Source: Chloroflexota bacterium
GTDB lineage: Bacteria; Chloroflexota; Dehalococcoidia; Bin125
NCBI GenBank assembly: GCA_009838915.1
Contig: VXQT01000036.1
Location: 1-64,000 of the forward strand
DNA length: 64,000 nt
Direction: 5' to 3'
A program made the position numbers and the translations under genes. The notes beneath the pieces are model-generated. The model was not told where the DNA came from. It made no database searches and saw only the letters and a list, made by a program, of their open reading frames with translations. Positions within the stretch are counted from its first letter, which is position 1. The number at the start of each line of letters is the position of its first letter. Positions 51,856-59,738 of this stretch are shown here, in pieces.

Positions 51856-53029
51856 GGAGTGTATCCACGTGCAGCGCGATGACAACGGCCGCTACGAGAT
51901 CACGACATTCGCCGACGAGCAGGTTCGGGCCTTCGTGCCGCGGCCGCTGCCACCGATTCCACCACTCGTCCTGACCGGGATGCAGCGCAGCATTGAGCAA
52001 GCCGGTGCGTCGCTGGGTCGGCTCGACTCCGAATCGAGGCTGCTGCCCGACCCTGAGTTGTTCATCTACGCCTACGTTCGCCGCGAAGCGCAGCTGTCCT
52101 CCCAGATCGAAGGCACACAGTCCTCGCTGACCGACCTCTTCGAGCTTGAGTTGGACGGGACGGCGGAGCTGTCCGGCGATGATGCGCTGGAGGTCTCGAA
52201 CTATGTCAGCGCGCTCGAACACGGGTTGCGGCGGATTCGCGATGGATTCCCGATTAGCAATCGCCTGATGCGGGAGATGCACCGGCTGCTGCTGCACAGC
52301 GGGCGCGGTAGCAAGAAACAGCCGGGCGCATTCCGCCGTTCACAGAACTGGATCGGCGGCACGAGACCGGGCAACGCCGTGTACGTGCCGCCGCCGGCCG
52401 AGTTGATCGAGGATTGCATGGCCGACCTGGAGCGCTTTATCCACGATCAGACGCACGGATTTCCGGCGGTCGTGCGGGCGGGACTCGTCCACGCGCAGTT
52501 TGAGTCGATCCATCCGTTTCTGGACGGCAACGGTCGCCTGGGACGGCTGTTGATCGGATTCATCCTCCAGAACGAAGGGCTGCTGCGCGAGCCGCTGCTC
52601 TACCTCAGTCTCTATCTCAAGCGGGAGCGGCAAACCTACTACGACCTGCTCTCGCAGCTGCGGACGAGGGGCGACTGGGAGTCGTGGCTGGAGTTCTTCA
52701 TTACCGGTGTCCGCGAGACGGCCGACGATGCAGTACAGACGGCCCGCCGTCTGGCTGAACTGTTCGCGACGGATCGGGCGCGAATCGCGGGCCAGGGCCG
52801 GCGCGCCGGGTCGGCGCTGCGGGCACATGAAGCGCTCAAGCGCAGCCCGCTGGTCTCAATCCGTCACGTGCAGCAGCAGACGGGGGTCTCCTGGCCGACG
52901 GCGTCCGCGGCGATCGAGTTGCTTACTGACCTGGACATCGCGCGCGAAATCACCGGACGCAAGTCCGATCGACTCTTCGCCTACGGTGAGTACATCGACA
53001 TTCTCAGCGAGGGCGCAGAGCCGCTCTGA
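51851..53029 (+). CDS. Fic-family protein with N-terminal inhibitory motif and C-terminal winged helix
   Basis: A 392-residue Fic protein. The N-terminal region carries the class II inhibitory motif S-x3-E-G in SSQIEGTQSS. The Fic core has IHPFLDGNGRLGRLLIGF with the catalytic histidine and the phosphate-binding loop, and the flap WIGGTRPGNAVYVPPP. The C-terminal part (from about residue 325) looks like a winged helix: SIRHVQQQTGVSWPTASAAIELLTDLDIAREITGRKSD. Such proteins AMPylate a target and may be self-regulated. ATG 51851 lies in the right arm of the inverted repeat and has no clear Shine-Dalgarno; GTG 51869 is a possible later start. Confidence 0.92.
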   Translation: MTECIHVQRDDNGRYEITTFADEQVRAFVPRPLPPIPPLVLTGMQRSIEQAGASLGRLDSESRLLPDPELFIYAYVRREAQLSSQIEGTQSSLTDLFELELDGTAELSGDDALEVSNYVSALEHGLRRIRDGFPISNRLMREMHRLLLHSGRGSKKQPGAFRRSQNWIGGTRPGNAVYVPPPAELIEDCMADLERFIHDQTHGFPAVVRAGLVHAQFESIHPFLDGNGRLGRLLIGFILQNEGLLREPLLYLSLYLKRERQTYYDLLSQLRTRGDWESWLEFFITGVRETADDAVQTARRLAELFATDRARIAGQGRRAGSALRAHEALKRSPLVSIRHVQQQTGVSWPTASAAIELLTDLDIAREITGRKSDRLFAYGEYIDILSEGAEPL

Positions 53030-53074
53030 TCGACGCGCGGGTAAGCTGAGCCGCGCAGTACAGAGGAGGCACCA

Positions 53075-53842
53075 ATGGGCGACACCGTGACCTATGAACG
53101 CTCGGGGCGGATTGCCACGATCACCTACAACCGACCCGAGGCGCTGAACGCGATCAACCACGAGTTGCGCTCCGACCTCAACGCCTGTTGGGAAGAGTTC
53201 CGCAACGACGATGAGGCCTGGGTCGGGATCGTGACCGGCTCCGGGCGCGCCTTCTCGGCCGGCGCCGACCTGCGCTCGCCTGCGCCGCCCGAGGAGCACA
53301 CGTTCTGGGAGGTGCCTTCGCTGACCTCACTCGAGTCGGGAATGGAAGTCTGGAAGCCGACGATCGCCGCCGTCAACGGCTATGCGCTGGGCTTCGGCCT
53401 GACCCTCGTCGCGGCCTGCGACTTCGTCATCGCCTCCGACCGCGCTCAGTTCGGATTTCCCGAGGTGCAGATCGGCGTGCCCACGATCCAGGGCGCGATC
53501 CGCATGCCCAAGCGGATCGCTTGGCATTACGCGATGGAGCTGCTGTTGATCGGCGACCGCGTCGATGCCTGGCGGGCCAAGGAGATGGGCCTGGTCTGGG
53601 AGATCGTCCCGCACGACGACCTGATGCAGGCAGCGCACAATCTCGCGCAGCGCCTCTGCAAGGGCGCGCCGCTCGCCGTGCGCGCGACCAAGGAGGTCTC
53701 GCACCGAGGCCAGGAACTGCCCTTCGTCCAGGCGATTCGCTTCGGCGAAACCATGCGTCGCGTCGCCCGCGAGACTGCCGACGCCAAGGAGGGCCCCGCA
53801 GCCTTCCGCGAGAAGCGCGCCCCGAGCTGGGGCGCGCAATAG
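53075..53842 (+). CDS. Enoyl-CoA hydratase/isomerase (crotonase) family protein
   Basis: A 255-residue crotonase. YNRPEALNAINHELRSDL opens the fold; SGRAFSAGADLRSP and AAVNGYALGFGLTLVAACDFVIAS form the oxyanion hole. The active-site region is FGFPEVQIGVPTIQGAIRMPKRI, with a glutamate in the classical position, so hydratase activity is possible. EMGLVWEIVPHDDLMQAA and FREKRAPSW close it. A ribosome binding site, GAGGAGG, precedes ATG 53075. The stop overlaps the GTG start of the next amidohydrolase gene by one base, so the two are probably coupled. Confidence 0.9.
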   Translation: MGDTVTYERSGRIATITYNRPEALNAINHELRSDLNACWEEFRNDDEAWVGIVTGSGRAFSAGADLRSPAPPEEHTFWEVPSLTSLESGMEVWKPTIAAVNGYALGFGLTLVAACDFVIASDRAQFGFPEVQIGVPTIQGAIRMPKRIAWHYAMELLLIGDRVDAWRAKEMGLVWEIVPHDDLMQAAHNLAQRLCKGAPLAVRATKEVSHRGQELPFVQAIRFGETMRRVARETADAKEGPAAFREKRAPSWGAQ

Positions 53843-55077
53843 TGTCGGATCCCGAGCGTCGCTTCTACCGCGCCTCGCGGGTCGCCAACGCGGCGATGGA
53901 CGGTTGGCTGCCCGACCATGCGGTCGGTGTCGCGGGTGGCAAGATTATCGACATCCTGCCCACGGCCGACGCGCCAATCGCAGAGACGGTGGATCTCGGC
54001 GATGTCTCGCTAATGCCCGGACTGGTGGAGGGGCACACGCACATCCCCTGTCCGCCCCGGGTTGACGCCTTCGACATCATCTCGCAAGAGCCGAATGAAC
54101 CTGCCCTGATGCGGGCCGCTCACGCGGTCGGTTTGGCTCTGCGCAGCGGGATCACGACGATGCGCGACCTGGGGTCCAAGAATGAAGTGGTCTTCGCAGT
54201 CCGCGGGGCGATCGCCTCAGGCGTGATTCCCGGGCCGCGACTGCTGGCGGCGGGCGCGCCGATCACGCGGACGATGGACCACTGCTGGTTCTGGGGCGGC
54301 GAAGCCGACTCGCCCGAGTCGGTGCGCGCCCAGGCGCAGTTGACCGTCGACGAGGGCGCGGATGTGCTCAAGGTGATGGCCTCGGGCGGCAACTTCACGC
54401 CGACATCGAATCCGCGCGACCGGCAGTATCCGCCGGAGACGATCCGCGAGATCGTCGAAGCCGGGCAGTCGGGCGGCATCGAGGTCGCCGCGCACACCCA
54501 TGCTGCAGAAGGCATCCGCGCCGCGGTTGAGGGCGGGGTCCGGCACCTGATTCACTGCCGCTGGCTCTCTGCCAATCCCGAAGAAGGATTCCGCTACGAC
54601 CCCGAACTGGCACAGCGGATCGCGGACGAGGGCATCTGGGTCAATCCGACGATCGGACTGGGACTACTCGCCTCGGAAGCGCGGAAGCGGGGCGATGCCG
54701 CGCCGCGGCGCAATCCCAACCTGCAGGGACCGTCGCCGCGAGAACAAGGGTTGGAGATCCTGCGGGACATGCGCGATCGGGGCGCTCGCTTCACGTCCGG
54801 GCTCGACATGGGCATGGCCTACGCCGACTTCAACCGAGCTCCGGCCGAGGCCTGGGCATTCGTCGAGGACGTGGGGTTATCCGAGTGGCAGGCCCTGCGG
54901 ATCATGACCTGCGACACCGCGAACGCAATCGGAGTCGGCGAACAGGTCGGCAAACTTGTCAAGGGCTACGACGCCGACCTGGCCGCGTTCACCGGCAATC
55001 CTGCGGCGAACATTCGCGACCTGGATCAGCCTGTCTTCGTGATGCAGCGCGGCAAGGTCGTCGTTTCGCCGATCTAA
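53842..55077 (+). CDS. Amidohydrolase family protein (imidazolonepropionase/prolidase-like)
   Basis: A 411-residue metal-dependent amidohydrolase. The metal site reads VSLMPGLVEGHTHIPCP, later ligands lie in VAAHTHAAEGIRAAVEGGVRHLIHCRWL, and the catalytic aspartate is in FTSGLDMGMAYADF. LLRAAGAPITRTMDH-like AAGAPITRTMDHCWFWGG and DVLKVMASGGNFTPTSNP are typical of the Xaa-Pro dipeptidase/imidazolonepropionase branch. The C-terminus has KLVKGYDADLAAFTGNP. I read GTG 53842 as start; it overlaps the crotonase stop by one base (TAGTG). The open frame extends further but only into the crotonase. The substrate is unknown. The stop overlaps the convergent selenoprotein gene. Confidence 0.9.
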   Translation: MSDPERRFYRASRVANAAMDGWLPDHAVGVAGGKIIDILPTADAPIAETVDLGDVSLMPGLVEGHTHIPCPPRVDAFDIISQEPNEPALMRAAHAVGLALRSGITTMRDLGSKNEVVFAVRGAIASGVIPGPRLLAAGAPITRTMDHCWFWGGEADSPESVRAQAQLTVDEGADVLKVMASGGNFTPTSNPRDRQYPPETIREIVEAGQSGGIEVAAHTHAAEGIRAAVEGGVRHLIHCRWLSANPEEGFRYDPELAQRIADEGIWVNPTIGLGLLASEARKRGDAAPRRNPNLQGPSPREQGLEILRDMRDRGARFTSGLDMGMAYADFNRAPAEAWAFVEDVGLSEWQALRIMTCDTANAIGVGEQVGKLVKGYDADLAAFTGNPAANIRDLDQPVFVMQRGKVVVSPI

Positions 55078-56582
55078 GGCAACGTCAACACGATCTCTCG
55101 GCCTTGCCGCGTTTCCAGGTCCAGTTGAACGATGCGGTGGTTGTTGGTGTCGGCGACGAGGAGGGATCGGCCGGGGCCGTTAGTCAGCCCGCCCGGCTCG
55201 TCGAACTGGAGCTCGCTGAAGCTGCCCAACGCATCGCCGTGGCCGCCGACCAGAGTGTTGACATTCTCGGTCAGCGGAAAGACCTGTTTGATCTTGTGAT
55301 TGAAGGTGTCGGCGACATAGAGCTCGTCACCGACGCGCGCGACATCAAGCGGGTGCTGCAGCTTGGCGATCGCGCGTCCGCCGTCTTCATCGCCGAAGTG
55401 GAAGAGGCCGCCCTGTCCGGTCTTGCCGATGAACGTGGTTGTGCGGCCGTCGGGATCCCATGAGATTTCGCGCACACCGCTCGACTCGGAGTCGGCGAAT
55501 GCGAGACCGCTGGGGCCAGGCGCAAGACCCGAGACCTGCGCAAGCTCCGACTGCATGCGCGGACCGTCGACAATGCCTTCGCGACCCGATCCGCCCCATG
55601 GGCCGACGTAGGAGTCGTCGCCGGCGTGCTCGCCGAGCGGCATCCTCCAGATCTGGTGGATGCCGGCCATGGCGATGTACAGGTCGCCATCGTGTACGGC
55701 GACATCCCAGGGCGAGCTCAAGGCCGTTTGGCGCGCCGGTTCGCCCTGCGGCATCATCCGCGCCTGCGCGCCGGTGCCCGCGATCGTCGAGACGCTGCCG
55801 TCGCGCAGATCGATACGCCGGATGGCGTGGTTCTCATTGTCGGCGACGAAGACGTAATCCCCGTAGATCTCGACACCCTGCGGCTGATTGAACTGCGCCT
55901 CGTCGGCCGTACCGTCGCGGAGTCCGGCCTCCGAGCCGCCGATTACCTGCGACACGTTGCCGTCGAGGTCCGAGATGATGATCCCGTCATTGTTGCTGTC
56001 GGAAACGACGAGCCGTCCGGAGGCGTCGTCCCAGGCGACCTTGCCCGGGAACGAGAGCGCGCTGTCGCGCCCGGTCTCGCGCACGAGGCCGAGGTCTCGG
56101 CGCGTGAGCACCGACTCGGCCTCGTACTCGGCCAGCCAGCCGTCGATCAGCGGGGCGGCCATGTCCTCGGTCAGCTCGCCCTCGTGGATACCGATCACGT
56201 TGCCGCGCGGATCAATGAAGTAGAGCGTCGGCCAGGCGCGGGCGCCGAAGGTCTGCCAATACTTGAAATCGGCGTCGTTGAGCACGGGATGTTCGATCCG
56301 CAGGCGGAGGATGGCCTGGCGCAGATTCTCGGTCTCGCGCTCGGTAGGGAATTTGGGCGAGTGGACCGAGACGACCTGGAGGGTGTCGGCGTAGCGTCGT
56401 TCCAGCTTCCGCAACTGCGGGAGCACATGCAGGCAGTTGATTCAAGCGTAGGTCCAGAAATGGAGAATCAGCAGGCGTCCCTGGAAGTCCTCCATCGACA
56501 TCTCGCGACCGGTGTTGAGCCAGGTCATGCCGGGGGGAACGGCGGGCGCGGGCGTCTGTCCGAATGCGCGTGAAGTAGTCAT
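55074..56582 (-). CDS. Selenoprotein: thioredoxin-like/NHL-repeat (NHLRC2-type) with in-frame TGA as Sec
   Basis: The gene reads through one in-frame TGA at 56442-56444 to give 502 residues with selenocysteine at 47. Residues 1-150 are thioredoxin-like: PPGMTWLNTG, then LLILHFWTYA-U-INCLHVLP, where NHLRC2-type relatives have CxxC (WTYCCINC), so U47 and C50 form a UxxC pair. The cis-proline is near residue 118 (RAWPTLYFID). From about residue 165 an NHL beta-propeller follows, with FPGKVAWDDASGRLVVSDSNN, FNQPQGVEIYGDYVFVADNEN and DEPGGLTNGPGRSLLVADTNN. ATG 56582 follows GGAGAG. Starting at GTG 56426 would remove the active site. There is no signal peptide. It lies 39 bases after the sugar-dehydrogenase gene, probably in one operon. 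A nonsense mutation or base error is the alternative. Confidence 0.92.
56405..56424 (-). promoter_or_regulatory. Candidate bacterial SECIS hairpin downstream of the Sec TGA
   Basis: On the minus strand GCT, C-A mismatch, CCGC, loop AGTT, GCGG, AGC forms a stem-loop. The apical loop begins 25 bases after the TGA and has G at its second position, as the bacterial SECIS rule asks (loop 16-37 bases away, G among the first two loop bases). A competing perfect pair CAACTGC/GCAGTTG lies closer to the TGA. SelB binding is inferred. Confidence 0.65.
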
Positions 56583-56621
56583 CGGGAGCTCTCTCCGACC
56601 ATCAAGTCCTGTCGTTGCAGA

Positions 56622-57977
56622 CTAGCGCTCACCTGCGACCAGCTTGAGGATCGGACCACTGAAGACAAGCACGTAGATCTCGCCATCGTCATCGGTGGCG
56701 AATGAGGCAATCCGGGAATCGGACTCCAGGATGACGTCTCGCGTCCAGCCAGTCTCTGTGCTGTCGTTTGGCCGAAGACCCCAAATCGTGCCGGAGCAGT
56801 AGTCGCCGAAAATGTAGACGCCCTGCAGATGGGGCAGCGCTTCGCCCCGGTAGACCATGCCTCCGGTGACCGAGCAGCCCTCGTCGTGTCCGTAGACGCC
56901 GACCGGCGCGACGGCGTCGGACAACGTCGCGCAGGCGTCCTCGCTGCCGAAACACTCGTCGCCTTCGAATACGTTCCAGCCGTGATTTTCCCCGGCGCGG
57001 ACGATTGCGATCTCCTCGACCCGGTTCTGACCCACGTCGCCGACCCAGAGCATGTCTGTCTCGGGATCGAAGGCCATGCGCCAGGGATTGCGAAGTCCGT
57101 AGGCCCAGATTTCGGGCCGCACGCCGGCGATCCCGAGGAACGGGTTGTCCGTCGGAATGCGGTACGGCGTCGTGGCGTCGATGTCGTTCACGTCGATGCG
57201 GATGATGGTGCCCAGCAGGGTCTGGCGATTCTGCCCGTGACCCTGCGGATCGTTGGCGGCTCCGCCGTCGCCGAGTCCGAGGTAAAGCATGCCGTCGGGG
57301 CCGAAGCGGACTGCGCCGCCGTTGTGGTTGGGGAATGGCTGGTCGACCTCGATGACGATCAGTTCAGAATCGATATGCGCCGCGCCGTCGCGCAGCTCGA
57401 ACCGCGACAGGCGTGAGACGTTGGTCCCTCGCGGGGAGTAGTACACAAACAGATAGGGAGCGTCGGGGTACTGCGGATCGAGCGTCATGCTGAGCAGCCC
57501 GCGTTCGCCGCGGAACGCGACCGCCTCGGTCAGGTCCAGCACGCCGAACTGTTGAATCTCGCCGCCGCCTTCGACGAAGCGGGTGATCGAGCCTCGCTGC
57601 TCGGCGATCAGGAACGAGCCGTCGGCCAGTGCCAGCAGCTCAGTCGGTTGCTCGAACTGGTAACCGCCGAGGATTGGCTGAAGAGTGGGCTCGAGAGGCG
57701 CGGACGGTTGCTCGTGTGCTTGCTGCTGTTCGGCGGCGGCTGTGGTCTGTTCCTGAGCCGGTTGGTCTTGCCGCTCTCGGTTGGCGGCTACGCGCGATTC
57801 GACTGCGGGCTGCTCAGGTTGATCTTGCGGTTCGACCTGTGCTTGCATTGCCGGCTGTTCGGGCTCCGGGTTGCCCGGCTCCCTTGGTTGGTTGTCTCCG
57901 CAGGCTGCCAGCAGCATGATCGCGGAGACGATGATGGCCAGCAGGGCGGGGAGCCCCCCACCGTCACTACATGACAA
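56622..57977 (-). CDS. PQQ-type glucose/sorbosone dehydrogenase lipoprotein
   Basis: A soluble-type sugar dehydrogenase fold (six-bladed propeller) on a lipid anchor. The signal peptide ends in a lipobox, IMLLAACGD. A linker of about 60 residues rich in Gln/Pro/Glu follows. The propeller has FEQPTELLALADGSFLIAEQRG, the calcium/PQQ region FPNHNGGAVRFGPDGMLYLGLGDGG, and AYGLRNPWRMAFDPETDMLWVGDVGQN. PQQ binding is family knowledge; the substrate is unknown. The start is uncertain: TTG 57977 (451 residues) sits at the edge of a dispersed repeat, while an ATG at 58082 would translate the repeat itself. The selenoprotein follows 39 bases downstream. Confidence 0.86.
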   Translation of the reverse strand: MSCSDGGGLPALLAIIVSAIMLLAACGDNQPREPGNPEPEQPAMQAQVEPQDQPEQPAVESRVAANRERQDQPAQEQTTAAAEQQQAHEQPSAPLEPTLQPILGGYQFEQPTELLALADGSFLIAEQRGSITRFVEGGGEIQQFGVLDLTEAVAFRGERGLLSMTLDPQYPDAPYLFVYYSPRGTNVSRLSRFELRDGAAHIDSELIVIEVDQPFPNHNGGAVRFGPDGMLYLGLGDGGAANDPQGHGQNRQTLLGTIIRIDVNDIDATTPYRIPTDNPFLGIAGVRPEIWAYGLRNPWRMAFDPETDMLWVGDVGQNRVEEIAIVRAGENHGWNVFEGDECFGSEDACATLSDAVAPVGVYGHDEGCSVTGGMVYRGEALPHLQGVYIFGDYCSGTIWGLRPNDSTETGWTRDVILESDSRIASFATDDDGEIYVLVFSGPILKLVAGER

Positions 57978-58064
57978 CTCCCCCCGCTTCGCGGGGGGAG
58001 GGGGATAGGAGTGTTGCGACACCTTCCTGCGATGCGCGGGGGGAGGGGGGTAGGAGTGTTCTCT
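57951..58064. repeat. Dispersed double-hairpin repeat, one full and one partial copy
   Basis: The full copy (about 57951-58005) has a C-run, small hairpin GTCA-CTACA-TGAC and large hairpin CCCCCCGC-TTC-GCGGGGGG with an AGGGGG end. The partial copy (about 58011-58060) has GTGT-TGCG-ACAC and a GGGGGGAGGGGGG half. They lie between the DUF35 stop and the sugar dehydrogenase gene, and extend into its possible N-terminus. Confidence 0.78.
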
Positions 58065-58065
58065 G

Positions 58066-58494
58066 CTAGGTGGCTGGTTCATACCGAAGCAGCGTAGTCT
58101 CGGTGCCCGGCAGAACCTCGAAAACCGGCTTCACTCTCATCCCGACTGCAATCTGGTCTTCATCCACGTTGACCAGCGTCGATGTCAGGCGCGGACCTTC
58201 GTGCAGCTCGATCACTGCGATGATCTGCGGTTCCTCGCCGGCGAAATCCGGTGCGGTGGGACGGCGGGCGATGGTGTAGGTGTAGAGCGTGCCCTCGCCG
58301 GAGATGTCTCGCCACTCGAGGTCGTCGGCCAGGGTCAGCGGCGCGTGCGAGCGGGGATAGAAGACCCACTGGTCGCTCGAGGGCGAGTACTGGATGCGCA
58401 CCTTGCGCTCGCGCAGGCCATCCCAGAAGGGCTGCGAGCGCGGAATCGGCGTGGGCAACGGCCGGCTGCTTACCTGGTTGGACTGGTCAACCAT
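58066..58494 (-). CDS. DUF35 OB-fold protein, partner of the adjacent thiolase
   Basis: A 142-residue DUF35 protein. The N-terminal helix is PRSQPFWDGLRERKVRIQYS. In most members a zinc ribbon follows with four cysteines; here it reads IQYSPSSDQWVFYPRSHAPLTL and has none, so metal binding is lost. The OB-fold continues with EWRDISGEGTLYTYTIARRPTAPDF, IIAVIELHEGPRLTSTLVNVDEDQIAVGMRV and VFEVLPGTETTLLRY. DUF35 proteins pair with thiolase-like enzymes as acyl-CoA-binding subunits. The gene overlaps the upstream thiolase by one base, which supports a complex. Confidence 0.9.
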   Translation of the reverse strand: MVDQSNQVSSRPLPTPIPRSQPFWDGLRERKVRIQYSPSSDQWVFYPRSHAPLTLADDLEWRDISGEGTLYTYTIARRPTAPDFAGEEPQIIAVIELHEGPRLTSTLVNVDEDQIAVGMRVKPVFEVLPGTETTLLRYEPAT

Positions 58495-59693
58495 CAGTCG
58501 CCCTCCAGGATCAGCGCGACCTGCTCCGACATCAGGCCGCCGTTGCCGGTGATGAAGGCGACGTCGGCGTCGGGCACCTGGTGGTCTTCGGCGCGGCGCA
58601 TGACCTGGCGAGCACCCTCGGTGATGTGCGACATGCCGCCCGCGAGCCCGGCCTGACCGAAACCGAGCTGTCCGCCGTGCGTGTTGCAGGGGAAGTCGCC
58701 CTTGAACGAGAGGTCGTGCTCGCGTACAAACGGCTGACCCGCGCCGCGCGGACAGAATCCTGCGTCCTCGATCGTCATCAGCACGGTGATCGTGTAGCAG
58801 TCGTAAACCGAGATCAAGTCGACTTCTTCGCGACTCCTGCCCGCCATATCGAATGCCTGGTCGGCGGCCGGGATCAGCGCGGTCGAGAGCAGGTCCTCGG
58901 CGTAGGTCGGCGTCTTGTGCAGCACGCGCTCGCCAAAGCCGGAGATCCAGGCGGGTCGGTGCTTCGAGCGTCGCGCGACGTCCTTGCCGGCGACGACAAT
59001 CGCCGCGCCGCCGGAACAGGGCATCACGATTTCAAGCATGTGGATCGGGTCGGCGATCATCGGCGAGTTGAGCACGTCTTCGATCGTGATCGGTGTCTGA
59101 TGGAAGACTGCCGCCGGATTGTGATTGGCCGAGACGCGCTGGTCGACGGCGATCTTGGCCAGCGCCTCGGGGTCGTAGCCGTACTCGGCGCCGTACTTCA
59201 TCGCGATCTGCGCGTAGCCGCAGTTCTGGGCGACGTTGCCGTAAGGGATGTCGAACTCGGCCTGGGGCGAACCGTAGTTGGCCGACGAAGCGCCGTAGCG
59301 CCAACTGCTGGGTCCCGAGGGCGGATTCGGCGGTCGCGGCGAGGGCCAGGAGGGCGCGGCGATCACGACGACGTTGCAGAGGCCGAGCTCGATGGCGGCG
59401 GCGGCGCGCCAGACCATCGCGGCGCAGGACGCGCCGCCGAGATCGACGACCTCGGCGAAGTTGACCTGCATACCCAGGTACTCGGTGATCGTGGAGGGGA
59501 CGAAGGAGTCGGACTCGCGGATGTTGGTCGCACAGATGCCGTCGACCTCGGAGGGGTCGATACCGGCGTCGTCGAGCGCCTCGCGAGTCAACTGAGCCCA
59601 CTGCTCCAGCGTGAACATCGGAGGCGCAGTGGGCCGCCGCTCCGGCTTCCACTCCGCAATGCCAACGATCGCCGCTTCGCCTCTAAGTCCCAT
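58494..59693 (-). CDS. Thiolase-family acetyl-CoA acetyltransferase (SCP-x-like)
   Basis: A 399-residue thiolase of the lipid-transfer/SCP-x-like branch. The N-terminus is EAAIVGIAEWKPERRP. The nucleophile cysteine is in VDLGGASCAAMVWRAAAAIELG. NCGYAQIAMKYGAEYGYDPEAL and DLISVYDCYTITVLMTIEDAGFC are typical of this branch, and NTHGGQLGFGQAGLAGGMSHI holds the catalytic histidine. The branch degrades side chains of steroids or branched acyl-CoA in Actinobacteria and is common in Chloroflexota. It overlaps the DUF35 gene by one base, so the two probably form an alpha/beta complex. The substrate is unknown. Confidence 0.92.
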   Translation of the reverse strand: MGLRGEAAIVGIAEWKPERRPTAPPMFTLEQWAQLTREALDDAGIDPSEVDGICATNIRESDSFVPSTITEYLGMQVNFAEVVDLGGASCAAMVWRAAAAIELGLCNVVVIAAPSWPSPRPPNPPSGPSSWRYGASSANYGSPQAEFDIPYGNVAQNCGYAQIAMKYGAEYGYDPEALAKIAVDQRVSANHNPAAVFHQTPITIEDVLNSPMIADPIHMLEIVMPCSGGAAIVVAGKDVARRSKHRPAWISGFGERVLHKTPTYAEDLLSTALIPAADQAFDMAGRSREEVDLISVYDCYTITVLMTIEDAGFCPRGAGQPFVREHDLSFKGDFPCNTHGGQLGFGQAGLAGGMSHITEGARQVMRRAEDHQVPDADVAFITGNGGLMSEQVALILEGD

Positions 59694-59738
59694 GATCTGC
59701 TCCGTTTCGTCGTCAGAGCATTGTAAAGCGGGGGCGCT

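Noticed and set aside
55074-56426. NHL protein starting at GTG 56426
   Set aside because: It would begin inside the thioredoxin fold, just after the INC part of the centre. Reading through the TGA to ATG 56582 restores a complete domain and a good ribosome binding site.
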